Of a stretch of 64,000 bases of DNA, positions 19,338 through 27,480 are shown piece after piece (position 1 is the first letter of the stretch; every line of letters begins with the position of its first letter). A program made the translations under genes and the position numbers. The DNA lies in assembly GCF_004000885.1 (NCBI RefSeq), contig NZ_BIMC01000005.1:62001-126000 (forward strand), written 5' to 3'. The notes beneath the pieces were generated by a model, which saw only the letters and a list, made by a program, of their open reading frames with translations, was not told the origin of the DNA and did no database searches. This DNA comes from Paenibacillus glucanolyticus NBRC 15330 (GTDB lineage: Bacteria; Bacillota; Bacilli; Paenibacillales; Paenibacillaceae).

Positions 19338-19775
19338 ATGGGAATATTTGATAAGTTCAAAGAGGACTTTAAAAAAGACTTTAAAAAGGGGTTAGAAGCA
19401 GGTAGGGCCAGCGCTGCTGAGAGATCGATTCGTCTTGATTATTTAGGTGGTCACCCCAATATTAAAGCAGGAGAAATTAAAGTTGCTAACGGTAGCAGCA
19501 AATATACTCTTTTGCTTAACGGGAATGAGATCATGGTGACAAAAATAGAATGGGACGAAAAAGGAAAACGAAGCTCAGGAAAAGCAGCGGCAGGGGCTAT
19601 AGTGGGTGGAGTATTGACTGGAGGAATCGGTCTAATAGCCGGAGCTGCCATCGGTGGGCGAAAGAAGGATAACTCTTTGGCAGTTGTCACCTATCAAGAT
19701 GGGCCTCTTGAAAGTACTATATATTTTAGATGCGATCAAAAAGAATACCAGAAATTATCAGCGTTATTGCTATAA
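19338..19775 (+). CDS. Hypothetical protein with glycine-zipper segment
   Basis: A 145-aa protein. A lysine-rich amphipathic N-terminus (FDKFKEDFKKDFKKGL) is followed by a beta-rich region and a hydrophobic glycine-zipper-like stretch (GAIVGGVLTGGIGLIAGAAI) near residues 92-112. It may associate with membrane or form a small PH-like domain. GAGGTG lies 8 nt before the ATG. The codon use is AT-rich compared with the genes to the left. Confidence 0.7.
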   Translation: MGIFDKFKEDFKKDFKKGLEAGRASAAERSIRLDYLGGHPNIKAGEIKVANGSSKYTLLLNGNEIMVTKIEWDEKGKRSSGKAAAGAIVGGVLTGGIGLIAGAAIGGRKKDNSLAVVTYQDGPLESTIYFRCDQKEYQKLSALLL

Positions 19776-19833
19776 TCCATAATGTTACGGTTTCGGTATA
19801 ACAAGAGCGCATTTTTTAATACGATGCCAAGTC

Positions 19834-19872
19834 AAAAAAAGAAAAGCACCCTCAGCGATGCTTTTCTTTTTT
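19834..19872. terminator. Bidirectional terminator between convergent genes
   Basis: GAAAAGCA-10-TGCTTTTC flanked by A-run and T-run serves both the 145-aa gene and the small minus-strand gene. Confidence 0.75.
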
Positions 19873-19874
19873 CT

Positions 19875-20039
19875 TTATTGTTTATAAATGATTAAAATAT
19901 CATATGTTCCATCGGCAGATGAAAGCTTAACATCCTTGACATCATCAGGATGAAGTTTATAGAGGAACTCATTAACCTGATCCTGCAGCTGGTCCAAATC
20001 AGAATCGCTAAAGAGTTCAACTTTCAATGTTTTTAGCAT
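19875..20039 (-). CDS. Small protein, 54 aa, Cse60-like
   Basis: A short frame beginning MLKTLKVELF, with DLDQLQDQVNEFLYKLHPDD and ending DILIIYKQ. The plan (short beta strand, helix with NEFL, then DVKDVKLS and a C-terminal IIY strand) is like the sporulation protein Cse60 family, though the match is from memory. A G-rich sequence lies before the ATG. The product would be a small alpha/beta protein, and a sporulation role is only inferred. Confidence 0.6.
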   Translation of the reverse strand: MLKTLKVELFSDSDLDQLQDQVNEFLYKLHPDDVKDVKLSSADGTYDILIIYKQ

Positions 20040-20134
20040 GTAAGCACCCCCCCACTACAAACTTCGACATCAGTCGGGTTTTCCCTGCCTGGAATGGAGC
20101 AAATGGCTATCCTGTTGTTCATGCGACTTGTTTT

Positions 20135-20473
20135 TTATCGAACGGAAATAATCTCATCGATCTTAATCCAATGCCATTCACGGTCAGCCATGGACAGCTT
20201 GATCTCTCGTCTAACCGTATGAATAAGAACGACAATGCCTGTCAGCTCCTTATCCTCGTACTCATCGAATAATCGAACTTTAATTGCAGTATGCTCGTGA
20301 AAAGACTCGGCCAACGCGCTTTCGATCAATTCCATTTCCTGTGGATCCAATGTCGGTCGTTCTTTTCTTCCCTCTTCCAGTTGTCTTCGAATAATGGTTT
20401 CTTTATGCTCTGGAAGCATCATCCGACTTGATTCCCATAACCCGTTACCCTCCAGCTTTTTTCGTGTTGTCAT
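20135..20473 (-). CDS. YolD-like protein (third gene of the SOS translesion cassette)
   Basis: A 112-aa protein of the YolD-like family, whose members sit next to UvrX-type polymerases and have been predicted to replace UmuD functionally. Typical segments are LEGNGLWESSRMMLPEHKET near the N-terminus and the SH3-like C-terminal half (GIVVLIHTVRREIKLS, WHWIKIDEI). The ATG overlaps the polymerase stop by 4 nt, so the two are translationally coupled. Two degraded copies of the same gene lie at 24281-24433 and 29201-29575. Confidence 0.9.
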   Translation of the reverse strand: MTTRKKLEGNGLWESSRMMLPEHKETIIRRQLEEGRKERPTLDPQEMELIESALAESFHEHTAIKVRLFDEYEDKELTGIVVLIHTVRREIKLSMADREWHWIKIDEIISVR

Positions 20474-21738
20474 TTATAGTGTCCTCCTATCTTAGCTGAT
20501 CGGTCCAGCGCTTGGCCTGCATCTGTCTTGGATACCGCTCTAATAACAATCGAATTCCCATATTTATTCTTAAGGGCATCCGTCACGCGCTCAAGAGCCA
20601 TCGACCGCTCCCGTCCTGTATCAAACAAAGACATTTGATATTCCGTATCCGGGGAAAACTGCGACAAACTAATACCCACCCTCCGGATCGGCAAGCCGTC
20701 CCAATAGGACTCAAGCAGCCGGCATGCCCAGCGATAAACCTGGTTCGTTATATTCGAGGGATCATCCATCTTCATTTGTCGGCTAAATCCTGTGGGACGG
20801 TCAAAGTCAGCCCCCATACAACCGACTGATACTACATGCCCCATAAAACCAAGACCACGGCATCGCTGGCAAACCAGCTCCGTGAGCTCAAGCAGCACGA
20901 CCTTGATCTCCTCCAGCTTTGCATAATCACGAGGCAAGGTCATCATATGACCGACTGACTTGGGGTCTACCTGGTGCGTTCCCGGACGCACGGGGCTATC
21001 GTCGATTCCATTAGCGATGCGCCAATACATTTCAGCGGAGATATCGGAGTTTTTGCCAAACTTACGACGCATCATTTGTTTTAGCTTAGAGAGGGGAGTC
21101 TGAGCAACGCTGCCGATCGTAGGCAAACCCATTACGTTAAAATGGCGCGTCATCTTGCTGCCGGCCATAAACATGCTGCTCACCGGCAGTTTCCATAAGG
21201 TATCTGCAAGCGTATCCTTTGACAAAATGTAGAGTCCCGACGGATTCTTTTTCGCGAAGTTATCACATGCCGTCTTGGCAAGTATTTTGGTTTCGGCAAT
21301 TCCAAACCGAGCACGAACACCTGTCGCCTCCATGACGTGCCGCTGAATGATCTGGGCCAGCTCCACTGGCGTTCCATAGAGGTGTAAGGAACCCGTGACA
21401 TCGAGAAACTGTTCATCAATGCTGTAGGGCTCGACCAAATCCGTGTAGCTTTTATATATCTCAGTAATCTGCATCGAGACGTCTATATACTTTTGCATAC
21501 GTGGTTTGATGACAACGAGGTCTGGACATTTGGCAAGCGCCTCGCCCAGCCTCTCGGCTGTCGTTATTCCTTTTTCCTTTGCAAGTGGGCATGCAGCCAA
21601 CACGATTCCTGAACGCCTTTCCGGATCACCAGCAACTACCAGGGGGCGATTTTTATACTCTGGATGATCGGCTTTTTCAACAGAAGCATAAAAGGACTGG
21701 CAATCCGCCAGCATGACTACCCGGTTGTTTGATTTCAA
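20470..21738 (-). CDS. uvrX: Y-family (UvrX/DinB-like) DNA polymerase
   Basis: A lesion-bypass polymerase of 422 aa. The palm carries MLADCQSFYASVE (first metal Asp), and YSIDEQFLDVTG holds the catalytic S-D-E triad of Y-family enzymes. Next come the helix-hairpin region (FGIAETKILAKTACDNFAKK) and the little finger (VGHMMTLPRDY, IRRVGISLSQF). A near-C-terminal QMSLFD matches a beta-clamp-binding motif (QLSLF type). It is closest in style to UvrX/YqjW rather than DinB. It overlaps the preceding and following genes by 4 nt each and is driven by a LexA-box promoter. Confidence 0.92.
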   Translation of the reverse strand: MKSNNRVVMLADCQSFYASVEKADHPEYKNRPLVVAGDPERRSGIVLAACPLAKEKGITTAERLGEALAKCPDLVVIKPRMQKYIDVSMQITEIYKSYTDLVEPYSIDEQFLDVTGSLHLYGTPVELAQIIQRHVMEATGVRARFGIAETKILAKTACDNFAKKNPSGLYILSKDTLADTLWKLPVSSMFMAGSKMTRHFNVMGLPTIGSVAQTPLSKLKQMMRRKFGKNSDISAEMYWRIANGIDDSPVRPGTHQVDPKSVGHMMTLPRDYAKLEEIKVVLLELTELVCQRCRGLGFMGHVVSVGCMGADFDRPTGFSRQMKMDDPSNITNQVYRWACRLLESYWDGLPIRRVGISLSQFSPDTEYQMSLFDTGRERSMALERVTDALKNKYGNSIVIRAVSKTDAGQALDRSAKIGGHYK

Positions 21739-22118
21739 TGCGGCCCCCCCTTGTCTGCAATGTTCAGCCCTAAATAGGTATAGGACCTCTGCTCAATTTC
21801 CGCTTCAATCAGTCCCCAAAGCATGGACAGTTTATGGTGGTATCCTCTGCACACAAATTCAACTTCAATGCCTAGATTGGTCTTTCGATGCTGGTACACT
21901 TTTAAGTCATTCTCACGCATGCTCCTTCGCGCTGCCGTTAAATCGGCTAAGGCTGCAGTCTGTAAACGGTCGATCATAACACGGGTCACTTCGGATGTCT
22001 TTAAATCAGATTGGCAAAGAACACTGCGATCATTTTCCAGTACATCAAGCAATAAAGGCAATAATGTGTAGTCCTTTACTAACTTGCTTTCATCTGGCTT
22101 AAGTCCAATGCTCAACAT
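21735..22118 (-). CDS. Uncharacterised 127-aa protein, first gene of the SOS cassette
   Basis: I do not recognise the family. The protein begins MLSIGLKPDESKLVKDYTLL and is helix-rich with conserved-looking segments LLPLLLDVLENDRSVL, ALADLTAARRSMREN and CRGYHHKLSMLWGLIEAEIE. GAGGTGG lies 8 nt before the ATG. The frame overlaps the polymerase start by 4 nt. A frameshifted homolog sits at 29547-29964 under the same kind of promoter and also next to a YolD gene, so the linkage is not accidental. A role in polymerase control is inferred from position only. Confidence 0.8.
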   Translation of the reverse strand: MLSIGLKPDESKLVKDYTLLPLLLDVLENDRSVLCQSDLKTSEVTRVMIDRLQTAALADLTAARRSMRENDLKVYQHRKTNLGIEVEFVCRGYHHKLSMLWGLIEAEIEQRSYTYLGLNIADKGGPH

Positions 22119-22140
22119 ATTTATATCCACCTCGCAATGG

Positions 22141-22184
22141 GAACATTCGTTTGTATTATATGCGAACATTCGTTCTTTTATCAA
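22141..22184 (-). promoter_or_regulatory. SOS promoter with two LexA boxes
   Basis: On the minus strand -35 TTGATA and -10 TATAAT are separated by 18 bp, and the spacer contains AGAACGAATGTTCG, a LexA box (GAAC-N4-GTTC). A second box, AAACGAATGTTC, lies just downstream of the -10. LexA bound here would block polymerase directly. The same layout recurs at 24444-24487 and 29977-30021. Confidence 0.85.
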
Positions 22185-22378
22185 TGTAAATTTACTCCAA
22201 ACCAAAAACAGCTCCTGCGAAAAGCAGCAAGCTGTTCCCATTCCATTCATTACAGGCTTCACTTCAACAACCAAACGAATGAATATATAATATTGAACTA
22301 AATCTGCAAACATCCGAAAAAGGTGGTTTTCCCCCTCACTTGTAGTATTATTGTTTCTAGGTAAGGGAGTGACTGCTA

Positions 22379-22582
22379 GTGAAAAAAGTAATACTTCGGT
22401 GGATCATTGCTCTCTCGGCATTGTACTGTCTGGGACATATTTTATTTGATTTTAAAGAAACACGCCCCATGCGGATCATTACGGGGGCAATTGAAATATC
22501 ATTCTTTGGAAGCATACTGCTCTATATGAATTTGAAAACGAAAGAGGAAAAAAGCAATCATTCAACAGTGCAAAAAAAATAA
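22379..22582 (+). CDS. Small membrane protein, 67 aa
   Basis: The GTG start has GGGAGTG about 8 nt upstream. Two hydrophobic helices (ILRWIIALSALYCLGHILF and IITGAIEISFFGSILLYM) precede a charged tail. It resembles many short Firmicute membrane proteins of unknown role. It lies 49 nt before the racemase gene and may be cotranscribed with it. Confidence 0.6.
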   Translation: MKKVILRWIIALSALYCLGHILFDFKETRPMRIITGAIEISFFGSILLYMNLKTKEEKSNHSTVQKK

Positions 22583-22631
22583 CGGCAGAGTTATTTCACC
22601 GATAATTTCTACATAAAACGGGGTGTTTAGG

Positions 22632-23342
22632 ATGAAAACTATAGGTCTTATTGGCGGCATGAGTTGGGAGTCATCACAGCTCTACTACCAAATCATTAAT
22701 CAATATGTAAAGGAAAGTCTAGGCGAGCATCATTCTGCAAGAAGCCTCATGTATTCGGTGGATTTCCAAGAAATTAAGACTTTGCAGCATCAAGGGAACT
22801 GGGATGAGGCTGCGAGAATTATGATTGATATAGCACAAAAACTTGAAACGGCTGGAGCGGATTTACTTGTCATCTGTACGAATACCATGCATAAGATGGC
22901 AAAAGAAGTTGAAGAATCGATATCGATTCCGTTAATCCATATTGCAGATTCGACAGCAACGAGAATCGTTACAGATGGAATTAAGAAGGTCGCGTTATTG
23001 GGTACTGCATTTACCATGGAACAAGATTTTTACAAGGGCAGACTTACAGAAAAGTTTGAGCTCGAGGTTATTGTGCCAAATGAAGACGATCGATTGGTTA
23101 TACATGACATAATCTATCAAGAGCTTTGTCTTGGCATCATTAGTGAAGAGTCTAAGCAAATCTACTTAAAGATCATAAATCATCTTATACAACAAGGCGC
23201 AGAAGGTATTATTCTGGGATGTACAGAAATAACGCTGCTCATCTCACAGGATGATTGCAATATACCCGTATATGATACAGCAACACTCCATGCTAAAAGT
23301 GCTGTTGACTTTGCTTTAAAAGAGACCCTCCATCATAGTTGA
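22632..23342 (+). CDS. Aspartate/glutamate racemase family protein
   Basis: A cofactor-independent racemase fold of 236 aa. The N-terminal IGLIGGMSWESS matches the YgeA-type subgroup. Two cysteines expected to act as acid and base are present in VICTNTMHKM and LGCTEITLL. Substrates are probably aspartate or glutamate or a broad amino-acid range, which cannot be decided here. ATG 22632 is chosen over a GTG three codons upstream because it matches the family start MKTIGLIGG. Confidence 0.9.
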   Translation: MKTIGLIGGMSWESSQLYYQIINQYVKESLGEHHSARSLMYSVDFQEIKTLQHQGNWDEAARIMIDIAQKLETAGADLLVICTNTMHKMAKEVEESISIPLIHIADSTATRIVTDGIKKVALLGTAFTMEQDFYKGRLTEKFELEVIVPNEDDRLVIHDIIYQELCLGIISEESKQIYLKIINHLIQQGAEGIILGCTEITLLISQDDCNIPVYDTATLHAKSAVDFALKETLHHS

Positions 23343-23382
23343 TTAATGCAAGGGCCCTTGTTACGCGAAATAGAACGTTCAT

Positions 23383-23422
23383 AAAAAAGTGGATAACCAA
23401 AACTTGATCTATCACTTTTTTT
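23383..23422 (+). terminator. Terminator after the racemase gene
   Basis: AAAAAAGTGGATA and TCTATCACTTTTTT form an imperfect stem followed by T residues, about 40 nt after the stop. Confidence 0.6.
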
Positions 23423-23468
23423 GCATATAACCACAACCGAACATTACTGCCACTACTTCTATACAAGT

Positions 23469-23984
23469 TCATTTTTTATAAAAGTATGGCCCACACATTG
23501 ATTCATGGGTATGTACGTAAGTCCATTTGAAACTCTTGTCGAATATATAGATATCTTGCTCAGAATCAAAATTGGCCGATACTACATCCTTAGCGTTTTT
23601 ATACTCAAATACGATATCGGGGGAGTTTTGATACATAACATATAATTCATTTTTAGTAAGAATATCAAATGCATCCCTCGCTGCTTCTCCTTCTAAACAC
23701 TCTTTCTTTTTGTAGCTAAATATGTGCCACTTATATTGATGATAATGGATCTCTTTTTTGATTTCATCGCTAATGTTTTTAGCAAAAGCCCTATCCCATA
23801 AATCTATAATTTCTTTTGCTTCCTCAATTAGTTCTAATATAACTACACCTTTATCCAGCAAATTTTTATTGTATAAGTGCTTTCCAAGGGTAACGTTAAC
23901 AAACCAAAAAACTTTCCTCAATTCTTCTTCTGGTAAGCTGTCTAACATCTGATTAATTTCGTTCCTATAATTAGATGAATCCAT
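23469..23984 (-). CDS. DUF4275-like protein
   Basis: A cytoplasmic protein of 171 aa. The C-terminal half has the pattern KWHIFSYKK, EGEAARDAFD, YVMYQNSPD and FKWTYVHTHESMCGPYF, which I associate with DUF4275 proteins. AT-rich codon use fits the accessory setting. The function is unknown. A gene of this size with a solitary position may be an immunity-like or orphan gene. Confidence 0.75.
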   Translation of the reverse strand: MDSSNYRNEINQMLDSLPEEELRKVFWFVNVTLGKHLYNKNLLDKGVVILELIEEAKEIIDLWDRAFAKNISDEIKKEIHYHQYKWHIFSYKKKECLEGEAARDAFDILTKNELYVMYQNSPDIVFEYKNAKDVVSANFDSEQDIYIFDKSFKWTYVHTHESMCGPYFYKK

Positions 23985-24280
23985 AAAGCACCACCCTCCG
24001 ATCCTTAATTTTCATTAATAATTATAACCCGAAGTGCAAACGGAGTAACTTTGAACATTAAAATCTAGAGATAGACCGAGGTAATTCGCACTCTCCCTTG
24101 ATTCCTAGAGCTGTAGGAGTACCCGGTAGCGTTCTCGATGAATTCCGTGCGGTCGATTATTCAGGCAGCGAGAGAAGTTCGAAGATTTTGTTTGCTTGTC
24201 GTGGTGATGTCGCCACGCCTATAGTTGCTTTGATAATCTGACCCCTACCAGCACTCAAGGAGTTCTCATGCCAGTGCTTG
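23985..24280. other. Degenerate intergenic stretch
   Basis: No complete gene. On the minus strand a short open piece (about 24060-24150) ends with RITSVYL and reads as possible coding remnant, but I cannot name it. GC content is higher than in the flanking DNA, consistent with debris of another element. Confidence 0.3.
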
Positions 24281-24433
24281 TTAGATCAACTCCATTTCTT
24301 GAGGGATCCAACGTTGGTCGATCTTTTCCTCCCCTCTTCTCAGCTGCCGGCGGATTATTGTTTCCTTATGCTCTGGCAACATCATCCAACTTGGTTCCCA
24401 TAGCCCGTTACCCTTCAGCTTTTTGCGCGGTAT
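24281..24433 (-). pseudogene. Truncated YolD-like remnant (cassette copy 2)
   Basis: It reads KIPRKKLKGNGLWEPSWMML then PEHKETIIRRQL and PQEMELI, matching the first half of the YolD-like protein at 20135-20473. The start codon is replaced (ATACCGCG where the intact gene has ATGACAACACG), and the second half is missing. It follows directly behind an SOS promoter, so the 127-aa gene and the polymerase have been deleted from this copy. Confidence 0.85.
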
Positions 24434-24443
24434 CTTGTTATAA

Positions 24444-24487
24444 GAACGTTTGTTTGTATTATATGCAAACACTCGTTCTTTTATCAA
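24444..24487 (-). promoter_or_regulatory. SOS promoter, copy 2
   Basis: Same design as at 22141-22184: -35 TTGATA, 18-bp spacer containing AGAACGAGTGTTTG, -10 TATAAT, then a second half-conserved box AAACAAACGTTC. Both boxes have one weakened half. Only a YolD fragment lies downstream. Confidence 0.75.
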
Positions 24488-24642
24488 TGTAAAAATAAGC
24501 CGCTCGTCCACTTATTCATCGATTCAAGAACAATGAAACCTATCGTTTTCTAAACTAAGAGCATTTTAGTGATACATAGATGGTTATTCGCACAAGCAAG
24601 GACTAAAGGCCTCAATACACTGTTAATAAATCCTTAAGGGAA

Positions 24643-25878
24643 GTGGTGAAAGCCTTGGTGGATTTGGGGATTGTCATGCCTCTTTATAAGCAAAAACCTG
24701 AATTCCTGAAAGCGGCACTTCATTCCGTGCTGAACCAAACAATCCAGCAGTTTAAAATGGTCATTGTCATCGATGGGGCTCCCGAAATGGAACCGTTGGT
24801 CCAGTCTCTCGTAGGTAACGATTCCCGAGTGAACACGGTCTCTTACGCCATCAACCAAGGAGTTCCACATGCACTTAATACGGGGTTTGCAGAGTTGTTT
24901 AAGGATAGAAGAATCCAATTCTTGACTTGGGTATCGAGCGATAATATCTATGGTCCGCATTTTTTGGAGGTGCTCCGTGCCGCCTTACTGAAAGGCCCTG
25001 AGGAACTGGGACTGGTGTATAGTTCTTTCCAATCAATTGATAACGACAATAAACCTTTGAACGATGAGGTTGCACTCAGTGCATTGCGTAAGTATCAAGG
25101 GAAACCCAAAGAGGCGCTGCTTGACTCCTCCATCGTTGGTGTCTCATTTATGTATAAATCATGCTACGCTAAGAAAGTACCAGGAGGTTACAGTTTGGCT
25201 CCGGTTGAGGATTATGATTATTGGCTAAAGCTTACGGACTACTGTGACATCAAATATATTCCAGTTGAGCTAATGGAATATCGAGTGGACTCGACCTTCA
25301 GCGTTTCAGCACAACTTAAGACCACGGATGCTCATCGGAAATGGCGATATGCTTATCATCTGGCCAGACATGATGCAAGAAGGCGGAGGGGAATTGCCCC
25401 GGAAATTAGTATTCTGCTTCCACTGCGTGAAGTTTCGGAAGAAACGATAGATCGAATTGAAAATCTCTATGAGCAAGTTTTCAGTAACTATATATGTTAT
25501 GTGTTGGACCTCTCTTCAGATCAACATGTGAGTGCTGCCCTGAAACAGATCCCGCATCCATGTTCAGTCTATGCAACGTACCCGAATTGGGAGAAGGATG
25601 TGGCTGTTCTGGCTACTGTTCGAAGTCTTCATACTCCTTTTACCATGTTGCTCGATTTAAAAGGTTTTCAGAATGTAATGGATTTACAAATTCTGATCAA
25701 CCAGCTTCATAAATCAGGCCATAACATATGGTCCACGTATTATACGGATAATCACGCGGTCATTGGTTACCGTACCGTGGATTTGATTAAGCCCGTGCTT
25801 TCCAATGAATTGTTCCGAACCAATAATCTAGTTCATTTACTTGAAGAAAGGGTTAAACACGTTGGTGATCCATCATGA
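24643..25878 (+). CDS. Family 2 glycosyltransferase
   Basis: A cytoplasmic GT-A glycosyltransferase of 411 aa. The N-terminus DLGIVMPLYKQKPEFLKAAL and SVLNQTIQQFKMVIVIDGAP form the nucleotide-sugar fold. VSSDN is the probable metal-binding DXD-like site and EDYDYWLKL a late acceptor-site motif. A second, variable domain fills the C-terminal 130 residues. The start is uncertain: GTG at 24643 or, better matching homologs, 24655/24658. It overlaps the next glycosyltransferase by 4 nt, so both probably act on the same glycan. Confidence 0.85.
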   Translation: MVKALVDLGIVMPLYKQKPEFLKAALHSVLNQTIQQFKMVIVIDGAPEMEPLVQSLVGNDSRVNTVSYAINQGVPHALNTGFAELFKDRRIQFLTWVSSDNIYGPHFLEVLRAALLKGPEELGLVYSSFQSIDNDNKPLNDEVALSALRKYQGKPKEALLDSSIVGVSFMYKSCYAKKVPGGYSLAPVEDYDYWLKLTDYCDIKYIPVELMEYRVDSTFSVSAQLKTTDAHRKWRYAYHLARHDARRRRGIAPEISILLPLREVSEETIDRIENLYEQVFSNYICYVLDLSSDQHVSAALKQIPHPCSVYATYPNWEKDVAVLATVRSLHTPFTMLLDLKGFQNVMDLQILINQLHKSGHNIWSTYYTDNHAVIGYRTVDLIKPVLSNELFRTNNLVHLLEERVKHVGDPS

Positions 25879-26975
25879 AAGTGTTGTTTATGTTTTACAA
25901 CCCGAGCGGAGGGATGGAGACCCTAAACCGGATTCGAAGCAAAGCGTTGATAGCGCACGGAGTTGAATCCCATCTTCTCTATAAATTCGATGGGGAGGGC
26001 AGAAACAACATCAAGAACATCACGACATTTGTTACTTGTGAAAAGGAAACCATCCGGGAAATCATTAAGCGCGAAGGTTATGATGCAATAACGGTATGCT
26101 CTGACATTAACATGCTCGCACAGTTAAGAAGCTTTGGGTACAGCGGCCGACTCATTTTTGAATTGCAGGGTTTGGGAAGACATGAAGAGCGGCTCCTTCT
26201 AACGCAGTCCTTCAAAGATCAAATTTATGAACACGCGGATGCAATACTTTATCCTTATAATCAACAACTGAGAGAACTCATGAGTTCGAACTATCCCGAA
26301 ATCCCTCAATACAGTTTTGATGATCCTCTGGATTGGGAATACTTCGGATATACAGCCTATCCCAGAAAACCCTTCCCGATTTTAGGCTGGGTGGGGCGTT
26401 TACAGTCTAATAAAAATTGGCGTGATTTTTTATTGTTAGGACAGACGCTCATCGGTTTGTATCCAGATCTATATTTGTGGCTCTTTGAAGACGAAACGAT
26501 GGCCGATCCTGCAGAACTTGAGGATTTTAACGAGATACTTGCGAATAACCCAACTCTCAAGGCTCGTCTTATCCGTTACTCAAACGTACCTCATGATCTT
26601 ATGGCGGACTATCTAAGCATCATTGGTGATTCAGGGGGATTCCTTCTTTCGACCTCGATTTCTGAAGGATTTGGATATGCTGTTGCTGAAGCTATGTTGT
26701 GCCGCTGCCCGGTTCTGTCTACTGATTCAGGAGGCGTTAGGCGATTTATCACTCATAACAAGACGGGTAAGTTTTATACTCAAGGTAGAATAGAGGAAGC
26801 CACTCTGGAGGCAATATCCCTGTTGACTAACAAGAATGAGAGAGAGCAACTGATCGTTAACGCAGAAGCTCATATCAAAAGGCATTTTTCCAGTAGCGTA
26901 TATGCTAATCGGTTTAGCACCATGTTGAATCATCTAGACCAAGGTCGTCGAGTTAACAGAAACAGACTGAGATAA
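25875..26975 (+). CDS. Family 4-type glycosyltransferase
   Basis: A GT-B glycosyltransferase of 366 aa. The N-terminal Rossmann half opens MKVLFMFYNPSGGMETLNR. The C-terminal half carries GWVGRLQSNKNW (donor-binding) and STSISEGFGYAVAEAM with the E-x7-E arrangement of retaining GT4 enzymes. It starts inside the stop of the family 2 gene (ATGA overlap). The acceptor is unknown. The two following genes encode small and large surface-like proteins that could be targets. Confidence 0.88.
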   Translation: MKVLFMFYNPSGGMETLNRIRSKALIAHGVESHLLYKFDGEGRNNIKNITTFVTCEKETIREIIKREGYDAITVCSDINMLAQLRSFGYSGRLIFELQGLGRHEERLLLTQSFKDQIYEHADAILYPYNQQLRELMSSNYPEIPQYSFDDPLDWEYFGYTAYPRKPFPILGWVGRLQSNKNWRDFLLLGQTLIGLYPDLYLWLFEDETMADPAELEDFNEILANNPTLKARLIRYSNVPHDLMADYLSIIGDSGGFLLSTSISEGFGYAVAEAMLCRCPVLSTDSGGVRRFITHNKTGKFYTQGRIEEATLEAISLLTNKNEREQLIVNAEAHIKRHFSSSVYANRFSTMLNHLDQGRRVNRNRLR

Positions 26976-27066
26976 CAAAAAGGCTAATAGCTATATAGCT
27001 TTGTCCACACAACCCGGAGATCTAAATACGTATACTAGTAAAAACTAATTGAAGGGCAGTGGTTAT

Positions 27067-27432
27067 ATGGCGTTAACAACAGGCATGATTACGAATACTG
27101 GTTCTCCTAATGCTTCGAACATTGTAATTAACATTGCTAATGATAATCTCAGTTTCTCATCTAATGTGGTTTATCACATTTACGTGTGGAATACTTTGGT
27201 GAGTAAGGCGCTGATTTATTCCAATATGCTAAATATCAACGCAAATACCAGCCAAATTCTTAATTTCAATATCGCTGGCAACTCTTCATATGAGGTCCAA
27301 TTTCTTGTGACAGGGACGGTTCCGACAGACACTGTTATCAACGTATTCGGAACTGATTCATCCGGCAATGTTATTCATTACCAAAAGGTGTTACAGCAAG
27401 AACTCACTCAAATTGGGCAGCTCAACCCGTAA
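27067..27432 (+). CDS. Hypothetical 121-aa surface-type protein
   Basis: A beta-rich protein begins MALTTGMITNTGSPNASNIV and is rich in Asn, Ser, Thr and Val, with no signal peptide. This composition is typical of spore-surface structural proteins and offers many Ser/Thr sites. AAGGG lies upstream of the ATG at 27067. The upstream in-frame extension lacks a ribosome site. It lies between the glycosyltransferases and the BNR-repeat gene, and a role as glycan acceptor is speculative. Confidence 0.65.
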   Translation: MALTTGMITNTGSPNASNIVINIANDNLSFSSNVVYHIYVWNTLVSKALIYSNMLNINANTSQILNFNIAGNSSYEVQFLVTGTVPTDTVINVFGTDSSGNVIHYQKVLQQELTQIGQLNP

Positions 27433-27480
27433 TCTGAAAAAATAAGAATGATCTGTTTCATGTTAACAAGGGTGGTGACC

